Assembly: GCA_028622995.1 (NCBI GenBank)
Contig: JAJQJQ010000059.1
Span: 310,001 to 374,000, forward strand
Direction of reading: 5' to 3'
DNA length: 64,000 bases
DNA from: Panagrolaimus kolymaensis
Taxonomy: Eukaryota; Nematoda; Chromadorea; Rhabditida; Panagrolaimidae
How positions within the stretch are numbered: the first letter of the stretch is position 1; every line of letters begins with the position of its first letter. A program made the translations under genes and the position numbers. Below the pieces are notes generated by a model. The model was not told where the DNA came from. It saw nothing but the letters and a program-made list of their open reading frames with translations, and did no database searches. Below are positions 8,363 to 22,512 of the stretch, in pieces.

Positions 8363-11300
8363 TTTGTGTCTCAAATAATAAACAAGTAAGTAAGGACATA
8401 CGTGTTCGTTTGTGGCTGCAGAGCGAAGGAAGGCGTCAAGTAAAATAAGAGAAAGAAAAGTAAGTAAAAATGTGTGAAAAAGGAAGCAAAAAATGAAAGT
8501 CAAAAAAAGAGACAGATTTGCTTGAAAAAGGTGGATTTTAGAAAAGGGAAGAAAAAAAAATGGCAATGAATAAAATATTATAGTTTGGAACAACAAAATA
8601 AATAAATTTGAAGGATAAAATTTTTTTTATGTTTCTTTAAAAACAAATAAGAACAGGGGTTTGGAAACATAAAGCTAAAATGGCAAAAAAGTTAAAGAAA
8701 GAAAAATCAAAATTTTAAGCATCATCGATTTTTTAGAATCTTAATTTTCAAAAAAAAATTTTATTAATTAAACCAAAAAAATTTTCAAGAAAAAATTGAT
8801 TTTTAAGGTTATTGGAAGTCAAAAAAAAAACAGCTTTCATATTAGTTTTTTTTTCAAGAAAATTAAGTGAACCTCGAAGAATTTATTTTATTCCCAAACC
8901 AACAAAAAAAGCTAAGAGAAATAAGTAAAAAACAAAAGTCGATAGATAGATTTATTTATTTTTTGTTGCTGTTTTTTAATGCACCATGGCAACGTTCTTT
9001 AATATGGGAACAAACAACAAAACAAAATATAATAATTTATAAATAGATTTGGATTGATTTTCATACACTTATTTAATAGCAGAGAAAAGACAAAAAAAGT
9101 TGAAAATGCTAACTTTAATAATTCTGAAAATGAAAAAAGAAGACAATTTTTCTAATCACAAAAATTAGAGCTTCTTTTTTTTTGTTGCAAAGTTAATTTT
9201 AAAAAAAATGGCTCCAAAAACGTATAAATCCGTTCCATTTATTTATTTTTTGTGGTTTTTTCTCCTCTGCCATCGCAACTTTCTTAACAAAATAAAAAAA
9301 GGGAGGAAACAAAAGGAACGCAAGAAATGAAAGAAGCAGGCGATGGAGGCTCAAAGAAGCAAGCGACAAACCAAACGAAGAGCTCAAGAAAAAAAAACAG
9401 GAAAGCCGAAGTATGAAAAAGGAGGCGAAAACCAAATAAAAAGCAATACATATGTGTTCGGACAAACTCAAAGGAAATTATTTTTTATTTTTAAAAGCTT
9501 CCTTACTGCCTTGCCTGCCATGTTGCTTTAGGGCAAAAAAAAAGATGAGAAAAAATAAGAAAAGGCAAACCAAGAAGTCAAACGTCTGAACATTTCTTTT
9601 AAGTAAACAAAAATTCGGTTTGGCAGTCATTTTTTTTTTATTTCTCATTTGCTTCTTTACATCACTTTTCCGAAGACAGATTCTCCTTGGAAGGCTTGTC
9701 TTGTAGTTGACATTTAACTAAAAAACAAAAAATGGGTGCTTATAAGTTTTTATATAAAAATTGTCGTCAAAAAATGGAAAGTTTTTTATAGATAAATGTG
9801 GTATAAAATTTGCTGACAAAAAAGTTTTTATGATTTAAAAAAATAATAAAGAGAAAGGATTAAAATTGCTTTGCAACCAACAACTTTCGCATTTATTGAA
9901 ATTTAGAACAACGAAAACGAATGAGAATGTTGCAGTTACAAGCAGAAACTAGAAAGAGAATAAAAATATGAAAAAAAAGTGGAAGGTTTCACTGAGAGAA
10001 AAATATCTTCAGAAATATTTAAAAAACCCTTCTTCCCTTTTTTGGCGCTAAAAATACTTCTTTACGAATTCATGCAAACACAAGGACCCTCAAACTATGT
10101 ATGTATTTAAAAAACGGTTTAAAACAATTTTTCTAAGAAATAAATTATTTAAATTACTAATCCACAAAAAAACAAAACACAGTTTTTTAGCATTTTTTAC
10201 GAGTAATTTTTACGTTTTTGAAAAAGAAACAAAAAAAACTTCTGTGCAACGACAAAAAAAAGAAGTATGTAAACTAAAAAAATGACAGCAGCTTTATGTT
10301 GTTCTTTCTCTTTTTTTTTGTAAGTGTTCCACGTCAAAAAAAACCAAACCCTTCATTTTAAAAAAATGAGGTTCCACAAAAAATAAAAAAAATTTTTTTT
10401 ATTTAGTTTTTCAATTTTTTTTTCTTAAGAAGTGGCAAGGCAGAGAAACATGGAAGAAGGATAAAAGGAAGGAGAGAGAGAAATTCAACAATTGACCTTT
10501 CACATTCATTATGAAGTAAAGAAAAAATAAAAAAATAAAAAGGGTTTCGTCAATTGAGCTCAAAAATTTTTTTATGAGAAAATGGAAAAACTTTAACTAC
10601 CAAAACTAAAATTTTAACCTTCCAGAGAAAAAAAATTAAATAGGAAGGAGAGAAAGAGGCGACAAAAAGAAAAGAAAAGAAAGAGAGTCATTTTAGTTTT
10701 TAAAATGTTAAAATAAATTTTCAAAGGATAAACAAATATTTTGACCATTTATTTTGAATAAATAACTTTTTGATCGTCGTCGATTCAAAAAACTTTAATA
10801 GAAAACTTTTAAAGAAAATATTTTGTTTGATCGCCGTCGATTGCAATTCGCAACAATGAAAAAATCAAAGTACCTAAAAGAAAGAGACAATAAAAAAAAT
10901 TTTTGGAAGAAAACATTTAAACATTTTTCTTAAATCTTTTTTTTCTTTCATTAAATATTTGCAAATGGAAAAATGTTTTTAAAAATAAAGTATCAAACGA
11001 ATGACTAAGGAAATGGAAGAGAAAAGAGAAACAGATGGACTTAATTTTAAAATATGTAAAAGAAACACATTAAAAAAAGCAAGCAAACAAGTTGGAAGTA
11101 AAAAAAAAAGAGATGGGATAAAAATAGTGTTTCAGTTTCGTGTTTCAATCTTCTTTTTTTTCTGATGATCCCACGCAAACATGGATGAGTAAATATTGCG
11201 TCTCGGAGAGTCGATCACCCAAAAAAACTGGATAAAGTAAATATACGAACTCATAGAATTATCGAAGAAAAGGAAACACTTTTTGGATATTTTTTTTTTG

Positions 11301-14300
11301 ATTTTCCTTCCAACGAAAATTTTTTCATTTGAATTTGGTGGAAAACAAATTGGCTAATTGAAAGTTCTTTTTCTCGAAAGTGATTACAACTTTTTATTTA
11401 TTTGGGAAATTTTCAAAAATTCATTGAATGATCGGAAGGAAAAAGCTTTGAGTCATTTTGAACCCATTCAAAAGAAAAATGAAAAGAATGTCAAAAATTT
11501 AGGGCGATCACAAAACTAATTTGATAACAATTAAAAAAAAACTATAGTCTGAGAATAACTATTTTACGTTGCTTGACTTCTTCAATCCAACGTAATTAGA
11601 TAATTTATGAATGCGCGTTCCAAATAATGTATCTAATTTTATTAAATAAAATAAAGGAATGTGAATGTGGGAAACGACAACTAACTCCATTCAAAACATT
11701 TTTATTTTTCCATTAAAAAAAGGTGGATTTAATTTTCCAAGCTTTTTTAAAGACATTGTAAAAAAGCAATTTGACGAATTTATTTTTACAATTCAATCCA
11801 AACCTTTTCTTGAAATAGTAAAAGACAGACAGATTTAATTAATCTAATTTTACTTTTATTGGAACCTTCAAACTAAACCATTTTTTCTTATTTTTTCTTA
11901 CCTAAAAGCTTTGCCCCAATTTTTTTCCATCTTTGTTATTTAATTTACTAAGAAAAAATTAGACTAATAAAAATTAAAAAAAACAATTGAGTGTCTGGAG
12001 GAAAACAGAATTTTCGTATAAATAAAAAAATATATATGTTTTTTTGCAATAAAAAAGAAATGATGAAATTGAGGAAAATAGAGAGGCTCATCAAATGGTG
12101 ACTGCAACAGCAGCATCCAAAACAAAAAAAATTGGTTGGAAGAAGGATAGATGGCAAAAACAAATAAACCTTCACCGAATTTATTTTTATTTTTTCCAAC
12201 GAACACCTAATCAAATTTTAGTTTAGTTAGTTTTTTTTCTCTTTCCTCGGTCTATCTATTTTATTACTAAAAATATTTTTTTTTCTGTAACTAAAAAAGC
12301 TTACGACCTCGTCGCCAGCTTTGTAGAGAGGGGAAAAAATTCGAAAAAGAGAGGAAGAAACATTGAGGATGAGGTTATTATTATTTGGTGAAACTCATCT
12401 TCATTCCATTTATTTTGGCGGGGAATGAAGAGGAAAATAAAAATGAAACAAATATTCAAAACCAAAAAATATAAATATAAATATATTAAATAGCTAAAAA
12501 GCTTCCGCTTCTTTGTTTTTTTTTTGCTATTGCAAACAAATATATTTTTTCATGTTGCAAAACAATTAAAATTTTACAGAAAAAAAGGAAGCAGACGATT
12601 GGATTTTTTTTAATGAAAATTAAACCATTTCCGTACCAGACAAAATGTAAAATATGAATGTTAGAAAGTAATCGACAATACATTTTTTTTTCAAAGTGAA
12701 GTGGTTTAAAAACATAAACTAAAAATGTATTAAATAAAAATATTTATAAAAAAAAAAGATAGATTTTTTGATTAATATTTTCTGAGGCAAAAATCAAAGG
12801 GTTAAAAAAACAATTTGTAATGGAGAGTAAAAAATTGCTATGACAAAGGAAAGCTGTTTTTTATTCATATTAAATTAAGATCTTGAATTTGTGTGCTTAA
12901 AATATGGTGGATAATTCAAAATTATATCAGGAAATATTATTTTATAAATAAAAGTAAACAAAAAAATTTTCGTACAATAGTGGATACATGAATTTTTAGT
13001 TTTTTTAAACCAGAAAAAGAATAAACGAAAGCTATGTTCTCCTCTACTGTAAACATAAAATCTATTATTGATTTATACCATAAAAATGGCTCTCATCCCG
13101 AAAAGTTCAAATTTAGCATTTCAATAAAAAAATTGTTTTATATTTTAGCGAAAATCGCTGTAAATAAATAACCATACGAATACCTTAAGCAAAACTTTTC
13201 TTGACAAATTAAACGACCAAAAATCTTTTTTACTTTAGTTTATCTCAGAAAACGATGACAACCAAAACAAAATATACTTTCATTCCCACCATTACCTTTA
13301 ATATTAAATGTACAAAACTAAACCTCCATTAAAAAGAGACGGGTGGGTTTATTCAACCATTTACAAAAATAAAAAAGAGATTTACAAATGTGCCAAATAA
13401 ACAAACAAACAAAAAATTGGAATGGAATGGATTGCAAAAATGGTTGCTACGGAAATGGCCTTGTCTAATGTGTCGCAGGCTTTCGTTGGTCGATAAAACC
13501 AAAAATGAAAAAATAAAAATGGAGTGAAACCCTTTTTTGGGAGCAGTAAAAAAAACTAGGCAGCAGCAAACCAAAAAAATGAGGAAGGCGGAGATGACGC
13601 AAATCTTTTTTCTTCTTTTTTTTGAGCTCCCTTTTTTTTGAAGTAAAGCAAAAAAAGAAAAGAAGCCTTAAACGTTCCAAAAAATTTTATATTTATTTTT
13701 TTCATTACTTTTTTTTCGTTGCTTTTTGTAGAAAGAAAAAATGGAAGCATTTGTGTCGCTTTTTTTAATCATCGTTAAAAAAAGAATGCATCCTTGCAAT
13801 TTTATGTTTTTGCAAGAAAAATTTGGAAAGAGGAAAATTAAAAAAAGAACCGAAAAATTTAAAATGGAGGAAATTTTAGAAATTTTTTTTATATTACATT
13901 TGTATAATTATCGAATGCCTTTGCACTTTTACAGTTAATGGTTTGGCAGAATTGAAACCCATAAAAAATCTAAAAAATAAAAAAAAATTTACGTTTCAGA
14001 CTTTGAAAACTATGAAAAATACTTTAAAAATGAATGAAACTTTTTAGAAACGATTTCTTTTATTTTGAATACCGCCAAAAGAAAAAAACCAGCAAGCTCT
14101 AACTAAAAAAAAGAGGAACCAATCTTGAACTTAATTCTTTTCTTTTTTTTTCGTTTAAAAAAAGAATCAATTTAAGTTTCGCTGTCTCTCATTTTTCTTT
14201 GTTGCCATCTGTTTCCTGAAAAACTCAACATTCATTTTATTTTTAAAAAGAAAATAAAAAAGATGGAAAAAAGCCATTTCTTTACAACCCAAACCAGTCA

Positions 14301-17300
14301 AAGTTAAGTTCCATCTCACTGTCCCAAACCATTATAAAAGAAAATATCTTTACTTCATCTCTTTTTTTCTTTTTTTAGACTCTAAAAATGCTTTTGCTTC
14401 TCTTTTTTTCTTTTTTTTTTCTGGTTAAATTTTAAATGCAAAATAGTCTTCAAACTCCAAAAACTCCAAAACAAAACAAAAAAACCGATCCATGGCTTCT
14501 TATTTTGCCTTATTTTTTGGAAGGCTTCTTTATTTTTTTTTTTGATTTGAAAAACAAAAAAAAAATGACGGAAAAGCGACAAATAATAGCCATCCATCCC
14601 AGCCGTCTGTCTTCTTTGCTTTTTTTAGATGAAGGTTCGTTTTTGTTTTGTGTCATCGTCGCGCATGGTTCTTGTTTTTGTTGCTGTTGACGGCAACGGC
14701 AGTCACAGGCTGTCGACGGCCTAAGTCGTCGGTCGACCCATCAGGGATTTCTTTTTAGCTTTTTGGGGACGATGGAATAGAGAAATGGAAACGGCTGCAA
14801 TATATTCCCAAAACAGAAAAATATAAATGTAAGAGGGTGGGAAAAATGGCGCAAAACATAATATACAAAACAAGAAAAGAAAAAAAATTGCTTGAAAGTC
14901 GGAATCAATAAAAAATAAATACATAAAACACAAGGATTATTTAATTTAATTTTCTTGTATCTTCTTCCTTTTTCGTCGTCGTTAACATTATCCAAGCACT
15001 TGAAAGGAAGGAAAAGGTCCAACGAAGAATGAAATAACAATAATTTTTAAAAGTGGCTTTTTCTTTTCTTCGATGCTTCTTGAAACGATGCTTTTTAAAG
15101 TGTGTGTGCAATTACATGGAGTTTGGAAGATTTTATTAATAATGTAACATTATACTATTTTTTGAAATAAACAATTTTGATTTTATTCTACTGAAACTAA
15201 AAATCCGTTTTTCTTATGGTAATTTCTCTGATCCTTATTTCTCTCATCCTTGTTGGTCCTTTCTTTTTTTATCAATAAAAATTCATAGTGAACAATTTTT
15301 AAGTCAAAATTTTAGTTTTTTCTTTTTTTAAGTTCAAGCCTTGAAAAAATTGCGATTATTTAGCAAAACGGGCACATAGTTATTTTGATGAGTGAAAAAT
15401 AAAAGAAAAGAAACAAAGCTTAAAATATTCAAAACAAAAAATACATTATTTTTTTCTATGAGCAAGAAAAAAATGCTGCAAAAATCGATTTAAAAAAACG
15501 CAACAAATCGAATGATTTTTAGCTTTTCTTGTTGTGTTTTTTTTTTCAACGCACATTATTATTTTTTGTTTGTGTTTTTGGACATACGAAAAAAAAGGCC
15601 TGTAAAAAGTGTAAAACAAAATACGACTTAAAAAACTGCTATCCTTTTTTCCCGCTTTCATTGATGCAGCTAACTTTCAAATTTTATATTTTTCTTTTAA
15701 AAAACGATAATATGAATTTCACAAAATGACGTAGTTTAATAATTTTGGTCAGAGGTTTAAACTTTTTTAGTTAGATTAAAAAAAGTGGCTTAATAAAAAT
15801 AAGTAAGAAACTAATTTCAACGTAAAATTTTATTTTTTATTTTTTAACTGAATTTTATCCATATTTTAGCTTCGATAGATACCGGTTGAGTATAAGTTTG
15901 CATTATTTTTTTTATTATTTAAATTTTAAGTTAAAAAGTAAAAAAAAGGAAAATAAAAATAAAATATTCAAAGAGAAATATTCTTTAAAAAAAGTCAAGA
16001 AAAAAGCGCTTTAATTTTTTTTTGCCTTTTTTCAAATAACCAACCTTCTATTTTTTTAATGTTTTTCGTTTGCGCTAAAGATGTCCGTGAAAAAAAAAGA
16101 AGAAAGAAAGAAAAACACAAATCTATGATTCATTCAAAGCAAAAACTAAAGCTCAAAATTTCCGCGGAAAAAAATATAAATAAAAGATCACTGCTTTCGC
16201 AATATAAAAAAAGGATGAGCTTTAATAAACAAAAAATCGCAATTCATCGTTGCCGATGTGCAAAAAGTTTATTTTCAACCCTTGCTTTATGTTGTTTTAG
16301 AGTCTTTAAAAAGTCTTCTTTGAATATTTTATTTATTTTACTTTTCAAATTTAAAAATTTGTTCAACAAAAAAGTTAGTATGTCAAAAAACAAAAAAAAA
16401 TTACAAATTATTGTCGGATCAAATAATTAAATTTTTTAACTTTCTTTGATCCGAGAAAAATTTGCTAAAAAGATCAAACTTGATTATTCGAAAATAAATC
16501 CTAAATTCTTAGCCGACCCTCGTGAAATTATAGTCTATCAAAAGAAAAAAGTAACTGTGGGAATAATCGGCCAAATTGTCACCCAATAATATTCATGTTA
16601 CTCCAAACTCTCCAGAAATACATCTTCTTGGCAGACCTTTCATTTACGACAACAAAGAGGTAAACCCTTTTAACCACAAAAATTATAACAACAACTACTG
16701 GTCAACCTCCAAAAACAATAATTCCCTACTCATCTTCTTCTAAGTTCTCAGCTTGGCAGTGTAGTTGTGATTAAAATTCTAATAGTTATCAAGATTATTA
16801 TTTTTAAGATCAAAAATCAAATACGTGAAGTTTACATTAATAACAAAATAAAACAAAAAAACTGAAATAATAAAAAGAAAAAGTAGGAAAGGGAATCTTT
16901 TTTTATACATATAAAAATGTAATCTTCAACTCATCTTAGAAAAAAAAAATCTTCAAAAAACGAATGATGACAGAATAGAATCATAATTTTCAAAAAATGA
17001 TTTCATATTTCTATTATTCATTCATTGTTAAAGATCAATATAAAATCGTGTTGATGGATGATTCTAAATAGTGGTTAATATAAAATCAATTTTATTTAAA
17101 ATTATTAAAAAAAGCATACATTTTTGAATATTTGAAAACTTTGAGAATCATTAATATTGCCGACTCCATTAAATTTTATTTTAATTTTTTTTAGAAAAAT
17201 AAGAAAGTTTTTTATTGAACAATGGCTAAAAAAATCAATAATAAAATGTGAGCAAAAGCCAAAAAAAGAAAGAAAAGAAGCAAGGGTTTTTTATTTAAAA

Positions 17301-18160
17301 AAAACCACGATGTTCATCTTTGCATCTTTTTTTGTTGTTGCAATAATGAGACGAACAAAATGTCAAATTTTTTTTTGGTGTCTGCAAACTAAAAATAAAC
17401 AAAGACCATGATGAACTTTAAAAACAAATTCGGCGTTGTTTTTACTTAAAAGAGTTGAGAGTATCGACGCTTTTTAAAACAATATTTTGCTTTTTTTGAA
17501 TTTTTTGTTGTTGAAAAATGAAAAGTGATGGAATGGGCCACAATTCTGTATTCATACATTTTAATTATTCTTTGAGGCTGAAATTGTTTCATGCAGTGGC
17601 AATGAATGAACTTTTAATCAATTCCGGAAGTTTTTCATTTCCCAAATAGTTTTTATAAAGTTTTGCTTTCGTTTTCTTTTTTAGTCTGTATTTTATAAAT
17701 CTCATTTTTTGCTTCCGTTTCCAAAAAGTAAAACATTTGAATTATTTACATACGTGTTAAATTTGAATATAGCCAAACAACTTTCAAAAAAATATATATT
17801 TATTTTAAAAAAGTAATTCAAAAAATTTAAATAAATAATGAAAGAGTTTTTCAAATATCCTTTTTAAAGTTGCATAATAACTCACTTAAAAATATAGAAT
17901 TTTTCAATAAATATTAGAAGTAATTTTAAGTTGAGCGAAAGGATGATTCTAAAAAATAAAATTTATTTTTTTTTGTTGCAAAATCTCTTCAAAAAATGTA
18001 AAGACGCAAGCTTACATCCTTAAAAGTTTGGAAGCTGCAGTTAAAACAGAAATATTTAAAAACAGAACATTGGAAAGATTTTAGATAAGCACTCTCAATA
18101 ATAAGATATTTAAGATTAATAAATATAGGCAATCGGTTTAATTTTTTTGCTGCTTTTGTA
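8363..18160. other. Gene-poor AT-rich desert
   Basis: Nearly 10 kb of A/T tracts with words such as CAAAACAAA and GAAAGAAAG. Frames of 60-120 codons occur on both strands, but they are low-complexity (F/K/L/S-rich) and lack domain-like features, splice structure or paralogues. A small GC-richer patch at 14636-14750 (GTCGACGGCCTAAGTCG) stands out. Short ATAAAATATTCAAA words (12450, 15425, 15960) recur in other gene-poor blocks of the window. It may be intergenic or a very large intron. Confidence 0.6.
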
Positions 18161-18602
18161 GTAAAAACCAGTGTTGTCTCATTTGCATTTCATCGCCGCC
18201 GCCGCCGCCGCCGCCGACGGCGGCGAGGTCCAATTTCTGGCGGCGCCGACGTCTGCGCTGCCGCCGCCAATATTACCGCCACGCCGCCAAAATAGAAAAT
18301 TTTTTTTCTATATAAATGAAAGGCGTTTTTAACATAAATTTAACTAAAGTAAAGCAATAATAAAAGGAAATTTTAAAAAGGAGAAAAAGAATAACTTTAA
18401 ATTTTAGCTTCTTTAATGGTTGAGTTTTTGATTTTTCTATTATTATTTTTGTTTTTTTGGAAAAATTTAATTAATTTTGGCGGCGCCGCCATTTGAAGCT
18501 GAAAGGTCGCCGCCACCGCCGCCGCCGCCGACGGCGGCGGCGGCGCGGATTTCTGCGCCGACGAGCGGATGGCGGTGGCGGCGAACCAACACTGGTAAAA
18601 AC
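18161..18602. mobile_element. hAT-type MITE, GC-rich, with 8-bp target duplication
   Basis: The element spans 18169-18594 (426 bp). Its ends are inverted repeats CAGTGTTG and CAACACTG. It is flanked on both sides by the perfect 8-bp direct repeat GTAAAAAC (18161-18168 and 18595-18602). An 8-bp duplication with CAGTG ends is diagnostic for the hAT superfamily. The interior carries two blocks of CCG/CGG repeats that form strong hairpins (18191-18290 and 18478-18585) around an AT-rich middle. There is no transposase, so it is non-autonomous. Confidence 0.85.
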
Positions 18603-18738
18603 TTTTGGTGAATCATAATTATGAATATTGCTAAAAAAATTTATTTTATTTTTACTCATAAATCTTTTTTAATTTTAAAAAGTTTTTTTGCAATTGACAT
18701 GAAAAATAAACTCTATTAGCAATAAAAAAAAAATGTCA

Positions 18739-19029
18739 CTATATAAACGCTTCTAATAACGGAAAGAATTCAAGAATATCAGCAAAATCCATCCAGGTTT
18801 CATCAGGATTTTTAATTAAACAGCAATTTAATTTGATTTTTTTAACATTTCTAGAAGAAATTAAAAATAAGAATTCCGTATAAGAAATTTCTTGTTCAGC
18901 AAGTTTAAGTACTCTTACATTAATATGACACAATTTCGGAACAATGTTTTTACAATCCCTGGAGGAAATCAATTCAAAATAATCTCCATAAATCCAATTT
19001 AATGTATCATAACAAATTTGGTATCATTT
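18739..19029 (-). pseudogene. Fragment of the 32-34 kb paralogue family
   Basis: An open stretch on the minus strand (QICYDTLNWIYGDYFELISS onward, stop near 18739) aligns by eye with the middle of the two genes at 31590-32639 and 33565-34472. Shared are 'PKL..(I/V)NV', 'EFLFLISSRNVKKI' and the tail 'DFADILEFFPLLEAF', which matches 'EVADIIEKIPLIKKF'. The first 100 or so residues and the second and third exons are missing, and an in-frame stop lies just upstream. I call it a truncated copy. The family function is unknown to me. Confidence 0.6.
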
Positions 19030-19595
19030 TCTCGGTTTGATGTCTATTTAAATAAACCATTTTCGATTTTCAAATTGTTTCCTCGGTGAACTTTAAGATG
19101 AAAAATAAAAAATTTTCCTTTAATTTCATCTTTGTAAACTATGATCAACTTTTTTTTTATTTTCTTTTTTTTCTCTCTGTTTATCTTTAGTTTGTTTTCA
19201 ATTTCATAAAAAATTATAGAACACTTTTGTTAAACAATATTTTCTGAACTTGCAAATATAATTAGTTTGGTTTGCGCATTATTTTGGTTGGACTTACTGT
19301 ATGTTATTCGTTTATTGAAAAAATACTAGAATTTAATTATATTTCTAATATATATTTTTTCTTTAGCTGCTTTTATTGCACAATTTGCTAATTTTGAAAT
19401 TGTTATTATTGTATTAACTTGGTTACGAATAAAATTTCTTTGGTAGGCGACAATAGCGCTATAAAAGCAATGATCACTTTTACTCATTTTTTTATGTTTT
19501 TATAGCAAAGCTAAAAAGGCTTACTGTATTTTTTGGGTTTTTTGTTTTGAAATCAAAGTTGCCTGAGTTTTATTTAAAAAAACCCCTCGAAAAAA
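19030..19595. other. Intergenic, upstream of receptor 1
   Basis: AT-rich. No coding or RNA feature was recognised. It probably holds the promoter of the receptor that starts at 19596. Confidence 0.5.
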
Positions 19596-21238
19596 ATGTC
19601 TTCAAACGAATCTGAAATTACTGAAATCGAAAAAATTAATGATGGAAGAATTTTATACTCCAATTATTTAAGTATGTATTATACTATGGCTTACATAAAT
19701 CATACTTTGATGATAATTTCTTATATCATCGAAATTCCATCTTTCATCCTTTTTGTATATAATTTTAAACAAAAAAAATCAAATTTTTGTCAACCATATT
19801 TTTATATTTTAAGTATTGGATATTTTTCAAATATATGTTCAATGATATCTGCTTTATTTGCGGATGATTTTTTTCCTAAATCCATGGCCGTTAAAGCTAT
19901 ATATAATTTTATTCAATGGTATAATCAACTTTTGGATGGGCCATGGGATACTTTGCTTGCATTTAATCGATTCACAGGGTTATATTTTTGGAAAAAGCAT
20001 AAAACTATTTGGTCTGGTAAATATTTTAAGGTATGTCAGTGAGAATAAAAAGAGGCTAATCTGTCCTCGCGATAATGTGTTTTCTTTACAAAAGTGAAGT
20101 TTTTTTTTGAATTCAAAAAGCTTGGGTTTTTACAAAATATTTCTTGGCTATTTGCATTTTGAAAGTTTTTGGATTTAAAGTTAATATTTTCCAAACAGAA
20201 CTATATGGAATAAATTTCGATATGATTACTCGATTTTTTTTTTGAAAGATTAGGACCAAAGATTAAAATTATTCTTGTTAGACTGTATGGAAATTGCTCG
20301 ACAACTTACTAATCTAAAATCCACTTACTGCCCGTTTCGATAAAATTTCTAAACACTTTTTTGGAAAAAATATTTAATTCCACTGTGTCTCGACACAATT
20401 ATGAAAACAAAAATACTGTGTTTCTTTGTAATACAATTTTAAGATCTGTTCGCGCAATGAATTCTGGGATAATTATTCATTTTTAACATTTACTGTTTAA
20501 CTTTCAGTGCATCATCGCTTTACTTTTACTTTATCCTTTCATCGTCAATGGAAATTTGTTGTTTGGAGGATTTTGTTTAATTCCAAACGCATCCGATCCA
20601 AAATGCTTTGTTAACCTAAGTGCTGTGGATAAAATAGGAAAATATTCAAATTGCACTTTTGCTTTCCTCGCATTATTTTTGGGTCTCGCCACAGCTTTGG
20701 CAAGAAAAATAAAAAAAGATTTTTCAAATTCCACTAAACAAAAATATGAAACATATTTATTAATACAATCATTATTTTCAACAACTTTTTTCTTGGCTCA
20801 TTGTATCACCGGATTTATTTCATCTGTAATCTTTTTACCTTATTTGGTTTATGGCCCGGATGAAATTCAAATAGGTTATTGGGTTCAATTATGGAGTATG
20901 ATATCGGGTGGATTAGCATACATTTTTCATTTTTCTTCCACCGTTTTTCTTTTTCTTTTATCGTAAGCTTTTTTTTGTATTAATTTTTTCTTCCAAAAAA
21001 AACATATTCAATCTTTTTTTCTCGCCTCAAGCCTCTGAGTCACAACCTTTTTTGATAACGGCTGTCACAAAATTTCTTGAATAAATTTTTGAATAAATTT
21101 TTTAGAAAAGCTTTTCGTGAAGCATTTTGTCGAATGTTTTTACCATGGATGTTGGTAGAAAAAATTTATGGTACATCTAATTCAAATTCGTCTTCGTGGA
21201 CTACGCCAACCACAAAAACAATCAAGAGATCTTCTTGA
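19596..21238 (+). CDS. 7TM serpentine chemoreceptor-like 1
   Basis: Three exons: 19596-20030, 20508-20962 and 21106-21238, giving 340 residues. Splice sites are AAG|GTATGT...TTTCAG and TC|GTAAGC...TTTTTAG. Hydrophobic segments suit seven membrane passes: about residues 35-55 (MIISYIIEIPSFILFVY), 65-85, 100-130, 145-165, 190-210, 225-250 and 270-300. After TM3 comes LLAFNRFTGLYFWKKHKTIW, like the 'NRFTa..FP....IW' signature of nematode Srg/Srv-type receptors. The tail FREAFCRMFLPW is typical of a cytoplasmic receptor end. It would sense external chemicals in sensory neurons (known for the superfamily, inferred here). It is paired with a paralogue 1.3 kb downstream that has the same exon plan. 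Confidence 0.8.
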
Positions 21239-22512
21239 AATTCCCGAAACTAAAAAACTTGTGATTTTATCAATATCTAATTTAATTATAGACTTTTTTA
21301 AATAATGGTTACTAATATTACTTTTGACATTAATTTTTTTAATAATTTCTGTTTTCGCGTTTAACTTTTTTTTAAAATAAAAAAATAAAATTATATATGT
21401 GTTTTTAAAAACATGAAAATTTTGCGGGTGAATTGTTTCTGAAAAAACATTCAAAGAACCCAAAATACAATTTTGTATGGTTTTTTTCTATCACCGCTTT
21501 GGACATATTTTTTTTCAAAATTAAATTTAAAAATAAACATGTAATAAATAATTTAATTACCGTGGGAACAAAATACCATGTTTTTATGTTCATAAAAAAC
21601 AAAACTAACATAATTTTTTATTATTTAATAAAACAACCTTTATTTTAGTTTCTTTCTTTCATAGAACTGAAAAAATCTCCGCAAAATTTTATTATTACCA
21701 AATAAAGTTTTTTCTCATGTGCGTCCTTATATTTTTTCTTCTTCGTATTACTCTTTTAACTTTTAACTTTTAAGTTTAGTTTGATTTCACAGCTTTGCAT
21801 AATAAATTATTCAACTACGGGGGTTGTAGTTTAATTAATTACTACTGTATTTATTTATTTTTTTAAATGTTATTTTGTGTAAATATTTTTCTACAGATGT
21901 TTTTCTTTTACCTGTTTTTGGCATTTCATCTTTTTTCTCAAAAATAAAACTATAAATACATATTAAATTAAATAGTTTTGGGCATAAACTAAGATATGCA
22001 ACTCTGTGGATATTCAATTATTTATTCGAATGGCATCTTCTTTGTTTTGACGTTCCGCCTATCTATCATCAACTGAAATTTGTTCCCTCACCAAAATCTC
22101 AGCGCTTCCCTTAGCTTAACTCAGCAAAAAAATTTTTTAGATTACGAAACCCTAATTAATTGAATTTTTACTTGCAAACAACCCAATTTAAAAACTCAAT
22201 AAATTTTTAACGGCAAAATAATTTTCTTCATAATTTTTTTTGGTGTTTCATCCTTTTTTTGTCTGAAATAAAAAATAGACGTGTATCTTTCTAATCGCAA
22301 CCTCCACATCTTCTTCCTCCAATTTTTGTTGCCTTTGTTAAAATCCCCTGCCCTAAACTCTGCAAATTCGAAATGTCTCCATCTCCTCTGTTTTTTTTTC
22401 TTCTTCTTTTATTTATCCATGGAAACACAAATTCTAATTTGAATAAATGTTATTTATTAACAATTTCGGCTTTTGATTATAAATCTGTTTAAAAAATTAT
22501 TTTTTTTAGAAA
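21239..22512. other. Intergenic between receptors 1 and 2
   Basis: About 1.3 kb, AT-rich; only short low-complexity frames. The exon-3 end of receptor 1 is followed by AATAAA-like A-rich DNA near 21380. Confidence 0.5.

Noticed and set aside
13353..13750. Overlapping 60-70-codon minus-strand frames
   Set aside because: Poly-Lys/Phe products of A/T tracts.
16059..16430. 123-codon plus-strand frame
   Set aside because: K/F/S-rich, no family feature, no splice or paralogue support, inside the AT desert.
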